Below are positions 1 to 7,831 of a stretch of 43,597 bases of DNA, piece after piece. Each line of letters starts with the position of its first letter. The stretch's first letter is position 1. Source of the stretch: an uncultured Bacilli bacterium (GTDB lineage: Bacteria > Bacillota_I > Bacilli_A > RF39 > UBA660); assembly GCA_944332435.1 (NCBI GenBank), contig CALVJW010000010.1, positions 1-43,597 of the forward strand, given 5' to 3'. Made by a program: the position numbers and the translations under genes. The notes below the pieces were generated by a model. That model was not told the DNA's origin, did not search any database, and worked only from the letters and a program-made list of their open reading frames with translations.

Positions 1-472
1 ATTATTATTTTATGATTTTTATGAACCAGAGCTTATAGATAGCATTAGTGGTTACGAAAACTTTACAAAAGAAGAGATTCGTGAACAAATAAAAACGTGT
101 TTAAATTTCGATGAAATTGAACACGAACAGAAACATTATCTTATTCAATTAATTGAAACGATAGATGAAGTAGAAGAAGAAATAACGAATCGTTTTTATT
201 CTATGTTAGCAGTTATTCAATTGTTCTATTATTATGGAGAAGAATTATTAACGACCAATGAACAAGTGATTATTTGCTTTATGGGAGTCTATTTAAAAAC
301 AAGTAGAAAAGAATTAGAAGAAACAGTTCCTGTTTTATTAAACTCAAGTATTGTATCTTCCATTATTGAAGAATGTGAAAATGATGTTGGAGAAGCCGTT
401 CAGTATTTATATGAAAAAAAGTTAGAACTTATGTCACAAGGACATTCTATTAGAAAGAGGTTGCTTAATTAA
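1..472 (+). CDS. Hypothetical protein, 5' end outside the window
   Basis: The frame is open from base 2 to the TAA at 470-472, giving 156 visible residues. The true start is therefore upstream of the window. The internal ATG at 203 has no ribosome binding site, and the residues before it (YDFYEPELIDSISGYENF and onward) look like part of the same protein. The product is acidic, rich in Glu, Leu, Ile and Tyr, probably all-helical, with no membrane segment or catalytic motif that I recognise. Its stop overlaps the next start (TAATG), so the two genes are probably translationally coupled and may act together. I do not recognise the family. Confidence 0.8.
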   Translation, partial: LLFYDFYEPELIDSISGYENFTKEEIREQIKTCLNFDEIEHEQKHYLIQLIETIDEVEEEITNRFYSMLAVIQLFYYYGEELLTTNEQVIICFMGVYLKTSRKELEETVPVLLNSSIVSSIIEECENDVGEAVQYLYEKKLELMSQGHSIRKRLLN

Positions 473-1029
473 TGACGTATCAAATAAGATTAAAAACATC
501 ATCAGAGGAAATGCCCATTTTTTATGAAATGGTATTATCTATCGAAAATATGAAAAGACGATTATACCAACTGATAGATTGCCATTACGTTGAAATTGAT
601 GAATACTGTGGGATTGAGGACTTTAACGTCGATGATTTATTTGCTACTTGGAATGACATGATAGAAATCAAAAAATATGAAGAAGATATTCAATTATTTT
701 ATATAGACTTGATGAGATATATTGATAACATGATGGGAAGATCAAAAGTAGAACGATTATTTTTAATGTTAAGTCTTACAAAATTATTTTTAGCTTACCC
801 AATTATTACTACTTATCCAGAAAATAAAATATTATTGCTAGCAAAAGTTTATGAAACAACACCAATGATTTTATTATCTACTACGGAAAGAATTATTTTG
901 GATAGAGAGTATTATGAAGAAGTAACAAATGATATTTCGTTAGGAATAACAGAATATAATCGTGTTTATAATCAAAAATTAAGTTTAGAGGATGAACAAG
1001 AATTGCAATTACAAAAAACAATTAGTTAA
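472..1029 (+). CDS. Hypothetical protein, 185 aa
   Basis: The ATG shares one base with the stop of the preceding gene, and AAGAGGTTGC upstream can serve as ribosome binding site. The protein is cytosolic-looking and helical, with alternating acidic stretches and Tyr/Leu/Ile-rich segments (for example DDLFATWNDM near residue 54 and MGRSKVERLFLMLSLTKL near residue 89). No signal peptide, zinc motif or nucleotide-binding motif is visible. It lies 18 bases before pgi on the same strand, so it is probably cotranscribed with pgi and folD. Because it is coupled to another unknown gene, the pair may form a complex, but no function can be assigned. Confidence 0.8.
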   Translation: MTYQIRLKTSSEEMPIFYEMVLSIENMKRRLYQLIDCHYVEIDEYCGIEDFNVDDLFATWNDMIEIKKYEEDIQLFYIDLMRYIDNMMGRSKVERLFLMLSLTKLFLAYPIITTYPENKILLLAKVYETTPMILLSTTERIILDREYYEEVTNDISLGITEYNRVYNQKLSLEDEQELQLQKTIS

Positions 1030-1047
1030 GAATAGAAGAGGGATTAT

Positions 1048-2262
1048 ATGCAGTTTGATTTTAATACTTATACGAAAGAGTATATTGATAATGAAGCAAT
1101 CAAAAAATTTGCTAGTAAAGCAAATGAAATAAAAAAGAAATTTGAGACAAATTTAAAAGAATTAAAATGGTTTCAAATGAGTGAGTACGTTGATAATGCA
1201 GAGTTAAAAGAGATAAAGGAACTTGCTGTTCATCTAAAGGAGACAACTGATGTTCTATTAGTGGTAGGAATTGGGGGCTCTTATATGGGAACGCAAGCAA
1301 TTTTAAGTGCGATGTTACCATACTTTAAGAAGACACAACCAGAAATTATTTTTGTTGGGACTTCTTTATCTAGCGAATATTATTATGATTTAATGAAATA
1401 TTTAAAAGAAAAACGAGTGAGTATTAATGTAATATCTAAGTCAGGAAATACGATGGAAACGATTACGGCTTATGAATTATTGATGAAAATGATGCATAAA
1501 AAATATACGAAAAAAGAATTAAAACAGCGAATTTATGTTACAACTAATATTCACCAAGGAAAATTGTTGGAAGAAGCGAAAAAGAATGGCTATCGTACTT
1601 TTTTTATTCCAGATGACATTGGAGGAAGATATTCCATTTTAACTTCTGTTTCCTTATTTCCTCTTGCTGTAGCAGGAATTGATATTATCGAATTTTTAAA
1701 AGGGGCAAAAGAAGGAAGAATGTACCTAAATTACGCAAGTATTTATGCAATGGTACGAACCATTTTATACGAACGAGAACGCGTAATAGAAGCTTTTACT
1801 GTGTATGAACCAAAACTATATTATTTTACGGAATGGTTAAAACAATTATTTGCAGAATCAGAAGGGAAAGATTGTAAAGGAATTCTACCAATTTCAGTAG
1901 TAAATCCAAGAGACTTACATTCTTTAGGTCAATTTATTCAAGATGGTAATCCATGTCTTTTTGAAACAAACCTTTATGTTGATACTTGTAGAACTGTCAC
2001 TTTGGAAAAATACCATGAACCAATGCATGATATTGAGCACTTAGTATTAGAAAAGGTTTGTGAAGCACATACAATGAGTGGTAGCCCATCTAACATTATT
2101 ACATTAGATAGTATTAATGAATATCATCTTGGAGAAGCTTGTATGTTCTTTATGATGAGTGCGGCTATTAGTGCATATTTAACTGATGTAAATCCTTTTG
2201 ATCAACCCGGAGTAGAGACATACAAAGAATTAATCGCACAAAATTTAAGAGTTTTAAAGTAG
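1048..2262 (+). CDS. pgi: Glucose-6-phosphate isomerase
   Basis: Interconverts glucose 6-phosphate and fructose 6-phosphate in the cytosol, at the entry to glycolysis. Family hallmarks are in order: VVGIGGSYMGTQAI near residues 71-84 and ISKSGNTMET near 130 (sugar-phosphate binding in the SIS fold), DDIGGRYSILT near 192 (first PGI signature), and VNPFDQPGVETYK near residues 380-392 (second signature with its conserved Lys). At 404 residues it is about 45 residues shorter than the usual ~450-residue Firmicute enzyme, which is typical of compact low-GC genomes. GAGGGATT precedes the ATG. folD starts 10 bases after its stop, so the two are cotranscribed. Confidence 0.96.
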   Translation: MQFDFNTYTKEYIDNEAIKKFASKANEIKKKFETNLKELKWFQMSEYVDNAELKEIKELAVHLKETTDVLLVVGIGGSYMGTQAILSAMLPYFKKTQPEIIFVGTSLSSEYYYDLMKYLKEKRVSINVISKSGNTMETITAYELLMKMMHKKYTKKELKQRIYVTTNIHQGKLLEEAKKNGYRTFFIPDDIGGRYSILTSVSLFPLAVAGIDIIEFLKGAKEGRMYLNYASIYAMVRTILYERERVIEAFTVYEPKLYYFTEWLKQLFAESEGKDCKGILPISVVNPRDLHSLGQFIQDGNPCLFETNLYVDTCRTVTLEKYHEPMHDIEHLVLEKVCEAHTMSGSPSNIITLDSINEYHLGEACMFFMMSAAISAYLTDVNPFDQPGVETYKELIAQNLRVLK

Positions 2263-2271
2263 GAGGATAAG

Positions 2272-3135
2272 ATGAGTTTGAAATTAGATTGTAGACAATT
2301 AAAGAAAGAAGAATTATTAAAGTTAAAAGAAAAAATAAAGAAAGAAGCATTGCAACCAGTATTAGCTATTATTCAAGTTGGAAGTGTCGATGCGAGTAAT
2401 ATCTATATTCGAAATAAAAGAAAAGCTGCTGATGAAATTGGGATTGCAACAACACTATGTTCTTTTCCAGAAGATGTTTGTCAAGAACAGTTACTTCAAA
2501 AAATTGATGAATTAAATATAGACCCTAATGTGAATGGTATTTTTATTCAACTGCCAATTCCTACTCATTTAGATGAAGCAGAATTAATTAATCGCATTGA
2601 TCCTAAAAAAGATGTTGATGGACTTACAACAATGAATTTAGGAAATTTAGTTAGTGGAAAACCGTTATTAACACCTTGTACACCAAATGCTGTAATGGAT
2701 ATTTTAGAACAGTTAAATTGTGATATCACGGGAAAGAAAGTTGTGATTATCGGTCGTAGTCGTTTGGTAGGAAAACCATTATTTCATCTATTATTACAAA
2801 AAGATGCAACGATTACACTGTGCCATAGTAAAACAGAAAATTTAAAAGAATATACTTTAAATGCGGATATTTTAATTACTGCAGCAGGAACAAAGAAGAA
2901 TTTAATTACAGCTGATATGGTAAAAGAGGATGCAATTATTATCGATGTTAGTATTATTCGGGATGAACAAAATAAGCTACATGGCGATGTTGATTATGAA
3001 ACAGTAAAAGAGAAAGTGACATATGTTACACCAGTACCTGGTGGAGTTGGCCAATTAACTGTGTTAGAATTAATGAAAAATACTGTTCAAGCACAGGAAA
3101 TACAAAAGCAGTATACACTAACAAAGAAACGTTAA
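2272..3135 (+). CDS. folD: Bifunctional methylenetetrahydrofolate dehydrogenase / cyclohydrolase
   Basis: Oxidises 5,10-methylene-THF to methenyl-THF with NAD(P)+ and hydrolyses it to 10-formyl-THF, feeding purine and formyl-methionine synthesis. The catalytic block YIRNKRKA holds Tyr45 and Lys49. It is followed by QLPIPTHL, DPKKDVDGLT, PCTPNAVMDIL and the Rossmann motif VVIIGRSRLVGKP near residue 160. The C-terminal signature reads PVPGGVGQLT, where most homologues have PGGVGPMT, a mild variation near the cofactor pocket. The length of 287 residues is normal. AGGAGGATAAG precedes the ATG, and a strong terminator starts at the stop codon, closing the pgi-folD unit. Confidence 0.97.
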   Translation: MSLKLDCRQLKKEELLKLKEKIKKEALQPVLAIIQVGSVDASNIYIRNKRKAADEIGIATTLCSFPEDVCQEQLLQKIDELNIDPNVNGIFIQLPIPTHLDEAELINRIDPKKDVDGLTTMNLGNLVSGKPLLTPCTPNAVMDILEQLNCDITGKKVVIIGRSRLVGKPLFHLLLQKDATITLCHSKTENLKEYTLNADILITAAGTKKNLITADMVKEDAIIIDVSIIRDEQNKLHGDVDYETVKEKVTYVTPVPGGVGQLTVLELMKNTVQAQEIQKQYTLTKKR

Positions 3136-3164
3136 AAGAGTATCACTTAAGATATTCTTTTTTT
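3135..3164 (+). terminator. Rho-independent terminator after folD
   Basis: AAAGAGTATC, loop ACTTAA, then GATATTCTTT (one G-U pair) running into a T tract. It overlaps the last base of the folD stop. Confidence 0.8.
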
Positions 3165-3212
3165 GTATCTTATTGTGCATTCTGTCATTTAATATATTGA
3201 AGGAGGCATGTT

Positions 3213-3530
3213 ATGAATGAAATTTTATCTATCATTTTATCTAATTTCATTCCTATTTTAGGAACATGTATTGCAGCAATCTTAGGCTATGTAGGCATGT
3301 GTTTAAAGAAAATAGTAGAGGATACAATAAAACAAAAAGAAAAAGAAAAAATTGTAACTTCTACCGTTTATTATGTTGAACAAATTAGTAAAAATGATAA
3401 CCTAAGTAGTGCTGAAAAATTTGTGGAAGCGAAGGAAAAAGCAAGTTCTTGGTTACGAGAAAAAAATTACAAATTTAGCGATACAGAATTAGATATTATG
3501 ATTGAATGTGCAGTAAAAAATTTAGAATAA
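3213..3530 (+). CDS. Phage holin of the LL-H type, solitary
   Basis: A 105-residue protein with one N-terminal hydrophobic segment (about residues 3-31, ILSIILSNFIPILGTCIAAI), a charged Lys/Glu-rich helix, and a C-terminal region with KEKASSWLREKNYKFSDTELDIMIECAVKNL. This layout and the ending (a Trp-containing helix followed by 'xSDxELDxxIExAVKxL') match the LL-H holin family (Holin_LLH) as I know it. In phages, holins form membrane lesions that release endolysin. A perfect AAGGAGG precedes the ATG. No endolysin, portal or tail gene lies nearby, so it is either a domesticated gene, a prophage relic, or a membrane protein that only resembles holins. Confidence 0.7.
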   Translation: MNEILSIILSNFIPILGTCIAAILGYVGMCLKKIVEDTIKQKEKEKIVTSTVYYVEQISKNDNLSSAEKFVEAKEKASSWLREKNYKFSDTELDIMIECAVKNLE

Positions 3531-3560
3531 AATAATAAAAAGAAAAGTAAAAATGTAACA

Positions 3561-3589
3561 TTGACATAATGACTATTATCTTATACTAT
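3561..3589 (+). promoter_or_regulatory. Candidate SigA promoter for the zinc-ribbon membrane genes
   Basis: TTGACA at 3561-3566 is a perfect -35 box. Seventeen bases later is TACTAT (3584-3589), overlapping a better-looking TATACT at a 15-base spacing. The ATG at 3611 follows with AGGAGGAT between. Confidence 0.6.
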
Positions 3590-3610
3590 ATAAGTATAGG
3601 AGGATGATTT

Positions 3611-4819
3611 ATGTTTTGTGAAAAGTGTGGTGCAAAAAACGAAAAGAGCTCTAATTTTTGTGAAGAATGTGGAGCACCATTAAAGAAAGGAACGAATAAA
3701 AAAGAGAGAAAACCAATATCTAAAAAAACAAAAATGTTAATAGGGGGTATTGGAGCTACAGTTGTTATTGTTGTTGGTTTATTTGTGTTATTAAGTAATA
3801 TGTTTACACCTGAAAAAGAGGCGAAAAAATATTTTGAAGCCATTATGAATCAAGATATAGATGCATTATATCATTATGTGGATGTAAAAAAGAGTAAATT
3901 AACAACCAAAAAAGTGTTCAAAGAAGTAATGGAAGAACAATTAAAAGATGAAACAGATTCTAAGGAAGTAATTAATTACAAAGTAACAAAAGTGAGTGAA
4001 TCACTAGATGGACTATATACGGGAGTCACCATTAGCTATGTATTAGAAGGTTCTAGTTCTAGTAAAGAAGTAACTATTACACTAGCAAAAGATAAAAAGA
4101 ATAAATTTTTATTCTTCGATAATTGGAGAATTCAAAACGGAGTATTAAAATGTGTTGAAAATAATCAACTAAAAGTATTAGCTGGTTCTAAAGTACGTAT
4201 TGCTGGGGTAGAACTTACAAAATCTGATTTAAATAAAAAAGAATCAACAAATAAATTTGATGTTTATGATTTGCCAGCAATGTTCCGTAGTGAATATCCA
4301 GTTGAGGTAACATTCCCATTTGGTTTTGCAATTAAAACCAGTTTTATGCCAAGTAGTTATGGAAAAGTAGAAACAATTGAATTTGATGAAACAGATTTAT
4401 CAGAAAAGAATACCCAAGAAATCATTGGTGCAATTAAAAAGAATTTAGAAACTATTTATAATGGAGCAATTGCTAATAAAGATTTTGCAGATATTAAATC
4501 AAACTTTGAATATAAAGATGGGGATTTATCAGATTTAGAAGATGAATATAATGATTTAAAAGCTTCATTATTAAAAAGAACAAAAAAATTAACAAAGATA
4601 ACATTTGACACGATTGAACTTCGTGACCTTGATATGAATGAAGATGGAATGTTAGAATTATATTTTAAAGCATCTTATGATTATGAAGTAAAGTATAAAG
4701 ATGGGGATGAAGAAAAAACATCATCAGATGACAGTACAATGTATGCTTATATGACATTTGATTTTGCGGATGGATATCACTTAGTTGATATGGACAACTT
4801 AAATTATTATTTCTATTAG
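3611..4819 (+). CDS. Zinc-ribbon, single-pass membrane protein with TcaA-like architecture
   Basis: The N-terminus is a Cys4 zinc ribbon (CEKCGAKN and CEECGAPL, residues 3-24), followed by a Lys-rich linker and one membrane helix near residues 42-62 (MLIGGIGATVVIVVGLFVLL). The remaining ~340 residues are extracytoplasmic: a small alpha/beta region starting EKEAKKYFEAIMNQDIDALY that resembles NTF2-like domains, and a second alpha/beta region near residues 270-400. This order matches TcaA/YvbJ-type envelope proteins of Firmicutes, which affect wall-antibiotic response, but I cannot confirm that function. A second zinc-ribbon membrane protein starts 9 bases downstream and is probably cotranscribed. 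Confidence 0.75.
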   Translation: MFCEKCGAKNEKSSNFCEECGAPLKKGTNKKERKPISKKTKMLIGGIGATVVIVVGLFVLLSNMFTPEKEAKKYFEAIMNQDIDALYHYVDVKKSKLTTKKVFKEVMEEQLKDETDSKEVINYKVTKVSESLDGLYTGVTISYVLEGSSSSKEVTITLAKDKKNKFLFFDNWRIQNGVLKCVENNQLKVLAGSKVRIAGVELTKSDLNKKESTNKFDVYDLPAMFRSEYPVEVTFPFGFAIKTSFMPSSYGKVETIEFDETDLSEKNTQEIIGAIKKNLETIYNGAIANKDFADIKSNFEYKDGDLSDLEDEYNDLKASLLKRTKKLTKITFDTIELRDLDMNEDGMLELYFKASYDYEVKYKDGDEEKTSSDDSTMYAYMTFDFADGYHLVDMDNLNYYFY

Positions 4820-4828
4820 GAGGTTATT

Positions 4829-5524
4829 ATGGCAAAGTTTTGTACGAATTGTGGTAAGAAATTACAAGATGGAGAAGTATGTACTTGTAAAAAAGAAATG
4901 AAAGTACAAATAAAAGAAAGCTTGAGACAAGTATTCGAATTGGGAAAAGGATTATTCTTAAGTCCAACAGATACTGTAAAGAAATATGTTGAACAAAGTA
5001 ATATTTGGTTATCTATTATTTTATTGGTCATTGGTGGGCTAGTATCTGGAATATTTTCACTTATATTTGTAAAAGAGATTGTAGGATTTGCTTTGGGAAT
5101 GATGTTTGGAGTCTCTTCATTATTTGGTAGTAGCTTAACAATGGAAATTCCGTATTTACAGATATTTATGTCTATAGTAATTACTGTAATTATTATTTAT
5201 TTTACAGAAGCATTTGTTGCTTATCTTATGTTAAATAAATGGTTTAAAATTGATTTTGATTATAAAAAAATGATACATTTATTTGCAGCACTTTCTATTT
5301 TTACAACTCTTGCATTTTTAATTTCTATCGTAAGTATCTATTTATCCATTTATATCGTTTATGGATTATTGCTTACAGCAGGAATTATGACAACGGTTGT
5401 ATTTGCTCTTTCTATAAAAAAAATCTGGAAAGTCAAAGATGAGCAAGTTATGTATACGGTTGTAATTACGCTATTAACAGTTACTTTACTAATTTTACTT
5501 GTAATCCCAAGATTATTTGGATAG
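4829..5524 (+). CDS. Zinc-ribbon multi-pass membrane protein (Yip1-like layout)
   Basis: An N-terminal zinc ribbon (FCTNCGKKL, then VCTCKK) is followed by an amphipathic stretch (QVFELGKGLFLSPTDTVKKY) and about five membrane helices between residues 55 and 228. A cytosolic zinc ribbon plus 'L-S-P-x-x-T' helix before a five-helix bundle is the layout of bacterial Yip1/DUF1282-like proteins. No enzymatic residues are evident. An AGGAGG sequence starting on the last base of the preceding stop provides the ribosome binding site, and a perfect hairpin terminator begins on the last base of its own stop. Together with the TcaA-like gene it forms a two-gene operon, probably an envelope assembly or sensing pair (inference). 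Confidence 0.7.
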   Translation: MAKFCTNCGKKLQDGEVCTCKKEMKVQIKESLRQVFELGKGLFLSPTDTVKKYVEQSNIWLSIILLVIGGLVSGIFSLIFVKEIVGFALGMMFGVSSLFGSSLTMEIPYLQIFMSIVITVIIIYFTEAFVAYLMLNKWFKIDFDYKKMIHLFAALSIFTTLAFLISIVSIYLSIYIVYGLLLTAGIMTTVVFALSIKKIWKVKDEQVMYTVVITLLTVTLLILLVIPRLFG

Positions 5525-5546
5525 ACATGAAATTTCATGTCTTTTT
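5524..5546 (+). terminator. Rho-independent terminator
   Basis: A perfect 9-bp inverted repeat, GACATGAAA/TTTCATGTC, followed by five T. It ends the zinc-ribbon operon. Confidence 0.85.
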
Positions 5547-5644
5547 CATTTACTAGTTAATATGAATTTAGAAGGATAAAAATATATTGAAAAAGGAAGT
5601 ATGCGGGGATTTTTGAAATGAAAATCAGAAATGATTTCTTTTTT

Positions 5645-5675
5645 TGTATATAAATGATTTTTCTGGTACTTAATA
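5645..5675 (+). promoter_or_regulatory. Candidate forespore-type promoter of sigG
   Basis: TGTATA at 5645-5650, 18 bases, then CTTAATA at 5669-5675. Compared with the SigG consensus (TGAATA, 17-18 bases, CATACTA) this matches 5 of 6 and 5 of 7. The embedded GTATA also fits a SigF -35 element, as expected for a gene switched on by SigF and then self-amplified. No SigA-type pair was seen. It is weak on its own merits and is supported mainly by the identity of the gene. Confidence 0.35.
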
Positions 5676-5697
5676 GAAACGAAAGGAGAAATAATAT

Positions 5698-6474
5698 ATG
5701 GCACGTCATAAAGTAGAAATTTGTGGCGTGAATACTGCGAATATTAAAGTATTAAGTAATGAAGAAATGGTAGAATTATTTAAGAAGTATCAAAATGGAG
5801 ATGAGTTTGCGAAGGAAGAATTGATACAGGGAAATTTAAAATTAGTTTTATCTATTTTAAAGAAATTTACTGGTCGTGTTGATAATATGGATGATTTATT
5901 TCAAGTTGGATGTATTGGCCTTATTAAAGCAATTGATAATTTTGATTTATCCTATGATGTGAAGTTTTCAACTTATAGTGTTCCTATGATTTTAGGAGAA
6001 ATTAAACGTTATTTAAGAGACAATAATTCGGTACGAATTTCGCGTAGTATTAAAGATTTAGCTTATAAGACGTTAAAATTAAGAGAAGAGCTTACAAATG
6101 AGCGGGGAAATGAACCATCCCTCGAAGAAATTAGTAAATTATTAGGTGCTAGTGAATTAGAAATTAGTCAAGCTTTAGAATCATTAAAAGATACGGTTAG
6201 TATGTATGAACCAATTTATAATGATGGTGGAGATACCATTTATTTGTTAGACCAATTAGAGGATAAATCACTACAAAAATTTCCTATTGAATATCATATT
6301 GCTCTTCGAGACTCTTTAAAAAAATTGAAGGCCAAAGAACGTTTTATTTTAACAGAACGTTATTTAATTGGAAAAACACAAATGGAATTAGCAAGTGAAA
6401 TTGGAATTAGTCAAGCCCAAATATCTCGATTAGAAAAAAATGGAATCGATAATTTAAAAAAAATGATTTTATAA
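5698..6474 (+). CDS. sigG: Late forespore RNA polymerase sigma factor SigG
   Basis: This sigma-70 family factor drives late forespore genes (spore protection proteins, germination receptors, spoIVB). The 258 residues begin MARHKVEICGVNT, and the KVEICGV motif is specific to SigG orthologues as opposed to SigF. Region 2 contains DDLFQVGCIGLIKAIDNFD (core binding) and VKFSTYSVPMILGEIKRYLRDNN (-10 recognition and melting). Region 3 and region 4 follow, with the C-terminal helix-turn-helix QMELASEIGISQAQISRLEK. AAAGGAGAA precedes the ATG. In Bacillus, sigG lies next to spoIIGA-sigE; here neither is present upstream, although ylmC still follows. The stop codon lies inside a terminator. Confidence 0.95.
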   Translation: MARHKVEICGVNTANIKVLSNEEMVELFKKYQNGDEFAKEELIQGNLKLVLSILKKFTGRVDNMDDLFQVGCIGLIKAIDNFDLSYDVKFSTYSVPMILGEIKRYLRDNNSVRISRSIKDLAYKTLKLREELTNERGNEPSLEEISKLLGASELEISQALESLKDTVSMYEPIYNDGGDTIYLLDQLEDKSLQKFPIEYHIALRDSLKKLKAKERFILTERYLIGKTQMELASEIGISQAQISRLEKNGIDNLKKMIL

Positions 6475-6484
6475 TCATTTTTTT
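6456..6484 (+). terminator. Rho-independent terminator overlapping the sigG stop
   Basis: An A tract, ATGATT, loop TTAT, AATCAT, then a T tract. Together they give a stem of up to about 12 A/T-rich pairs. It separates sigG from ylmC, which has its own -10 box. Confidence 0.7.
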
Positions 6485-6507
6485 CATATAATGAAATAGG
6501 TGGTAAG

Positions 6508-6741
6508 ATGAGACTTTCAGATTTACAACACAAAGATGTTGTTAATATGGTAGATGGAAAAAAAGTTGGAAATATTATTGATGTGTCATTAGAAAGTAGT
6601 ACGGGGAAAATGGAAAGTTTAATCGTGGAGAAAAGTAAGTTTTTCATTTCAATGTTTTCTAGTAAAGACGAGATTGAAATAAGGTGGGAACAAATAGAGA
6701 AAATTGGGGAAGATGTGATTTTAGTAAAAATGATCTTCTAG
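6508..6741 (+). CDS. ylmC: YlmC/YmxH family PRC-barrel sporulation protein
   Basis: A 77-residue PRC-barrel protein, MRLSDLQHKDVVNMVDGKKV then GNIIDVSLESSTGKMESLIV, in the typical pattern of the small YlmC/YmxH proteins found throughout spore formers. Its biochemical role is not established. The family's position next to sigG is conserved in Bacillus (sigE-sigG-ylmA-ylmC), which supports the call here. It has its own compact start region: TATAAT at 6487-6492, five bases, AGGTGG at 6498-6503, then ATG at 6508. Expression therefore does not depend only on read-through from sigG. Confidence 0.85.
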   Translation: MRLSDLQHKDVVNMVDGKKVGNIIDVSLESSTGKMESLIVEKSKFFISMFSSKDEIEIRWEQIEKIGEDVILVKMIF

Positions 6742-6742
6742 A

Positions 6743-6771
6743 TTGTCAAGCCATAATAGTTATGATACAAT
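6743..6771 (+). promoter_or_regulatory. SigA promoter with extended -10
   Basis: TTGTCA at 6743-6748, a 17-base spacer, and TACAAT at 6766-6771 preceded by TGA (extended -10). The start codon of the glycosyltransferase is only 15 bases past the -10, with GGTGAT at 6778-6783, so the predicted leader is about 9 bases. Confidence 0.8.
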
Positions 6772-6786
6772 GAGACTGGTGATACA

Positions 6787-7788
6787 ATGAAAGTTTTACT
6801 TAGAACGGATTTATTTAATACAGTAGAAAAAAGTGGAGTAGGAAGGGCTATTATTCATCAAAAAGAAGCATTAAAAAGAAATAATGTAGCATATACAACA
6901 GATCCAAAAGATGATTATGATATCGTACATATTAATACAATCTTTCCTCAATCTTATTTGGCGGCAAGAAAAGCACACAAGCATGGAAAAAAAGTAGTGA
7001 TGCATGCTCATTCTACAGAAGAAGATTTCCGTAATTCATTTATTGGTTCTAATATTATGGCACCACTGTTTAAAAAATGGATTACGATGTGTTATCGACA
7101 AGGAGATATTGTACTTACTCCAACTCCTTATTCAAAATTGCTATTAGAGCAATATCATATTGGAAGACCAATTATTCCGATTTCCAATGGGATTGAATTA
7201 AATTATTTTAAGAAAGAAGAAAATTGGAACTATGAATGGCGTAGAGAGTTTGGCTTTGATCCAGATGATAAAGTAATTATTGCAGTAGGTCTTTATATTG
7301 AACGAAAAGGAATTTTAGATTTTGTTGAACTTGCAAAACAGTTACCAGAATATAAATTTGTTTGGTTTGGTTATACGAATTTAAATACGGTTCCCAAAAA
7401 AATAAAAGATGCGGTAATGACTAAATTAGATAACTTATATTTTCCTGGATATTATCCAAGAAATTTACTTCGTAAAGCATATGCAGGAGCAAACCTATTT
7501 TTCTTTCCTACTTATGAAGAAACTGAGGGAATCGTTTTATTAGAAGCACTTGCTAGTAAAACACCGGTGTTAATTCGCGATATTCCAATTTACGAAGGTT
7601 GGTTTGAAGATGGTAAAAACGTATATAAAGGACAAAATAATCAAGAATTTAAACAAAAAATTATCGATATTGTTGAAGGAAAGTTGCCAGATTTAACGGA
7701 AAAGGGCTATGAAATTGCTGAAGAACGTAGTATTGAAAATGTTGGTAGGCAGTTAAAACAAATTTATGAAGATTTATTAGAAAAGTAG
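6787..7788 (+). CDS. GT4-family glycosyltransferase, probable glycolipid (diglycosyl-diacylglycerol) synthase
   Basis: A GT-B enzyme of 333 residues. The N-terminal lobe has SGVGRAIIHQKEAL near residue 16, YDIVHIN near 44, and VMHAHSTEEDFRNSFIGSN near 71. The C-terminal lobe has the nucleotide-sugar site PISNGIELNYF near 131, VGLYIERKGILDF near 167, and the retaining-enzyme motif E-x7-E (Glu245 to Glu253, in ETEGIVLLE). The N-terminal block and the length resemble the CpoA/LafB and Acholeplasma DGS enzymes, which add a second sugar to monoglycosyl-diacylglycerol at the membrane. The acceptor is inferred from that resemblance; other lipid or wall acceptors remain possible. It is a single-gene unit with its own promoter and terminator. 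Confidence 0.75.
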   Translation: MKVLLRTDLFNTVEKSGVGRAIIHQKEALKRNNVAYTTDPKDDYDIVHINTIFPQSYLAARKAHKHGKKVVMHAHSTEEDFRNSFIGSNIMAPLFKKWITMCYRQGDIVLTPTPYSKLLLEQYHIGRPIIPISNGIELNYFKKEENWNYEWRREFGFDPDDKVIIAVGLYIERKGILDFVELAKQLPEYKFVWFGYTNLNTVPKKIKDAVMTKLDNLYFPGYYPRNLLRKAYAGANLFFFPTYEETEGIVLLEALASKTPVLIRDIPIYEGWFEDGKNVYKGQNNQEFKQKIIDIVEGKLPDLTEKGYEIAEERSIENVGRQLKQIYEDLLEK

Positions 7789-7806
7789 ATTCTGTCTACT
7801 TTTTTT
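7781..7806 (+). terminator. Rho-independent terminator
   Basis: AAAAGTAGA, loop TTCTG, TCTACTTTT, continuing into T. It contains the stop codon of the glycosyltransferase. Confidence 0.9.
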
Positions 7807-7831
7807 GATAAAATAAATATGGTGAAATAAT

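Noticed and set aside
3213-3530. Prophage region
   Set aside because: The holin is the only phage-like gene, and its neighbours are metabolic and envelope genes.
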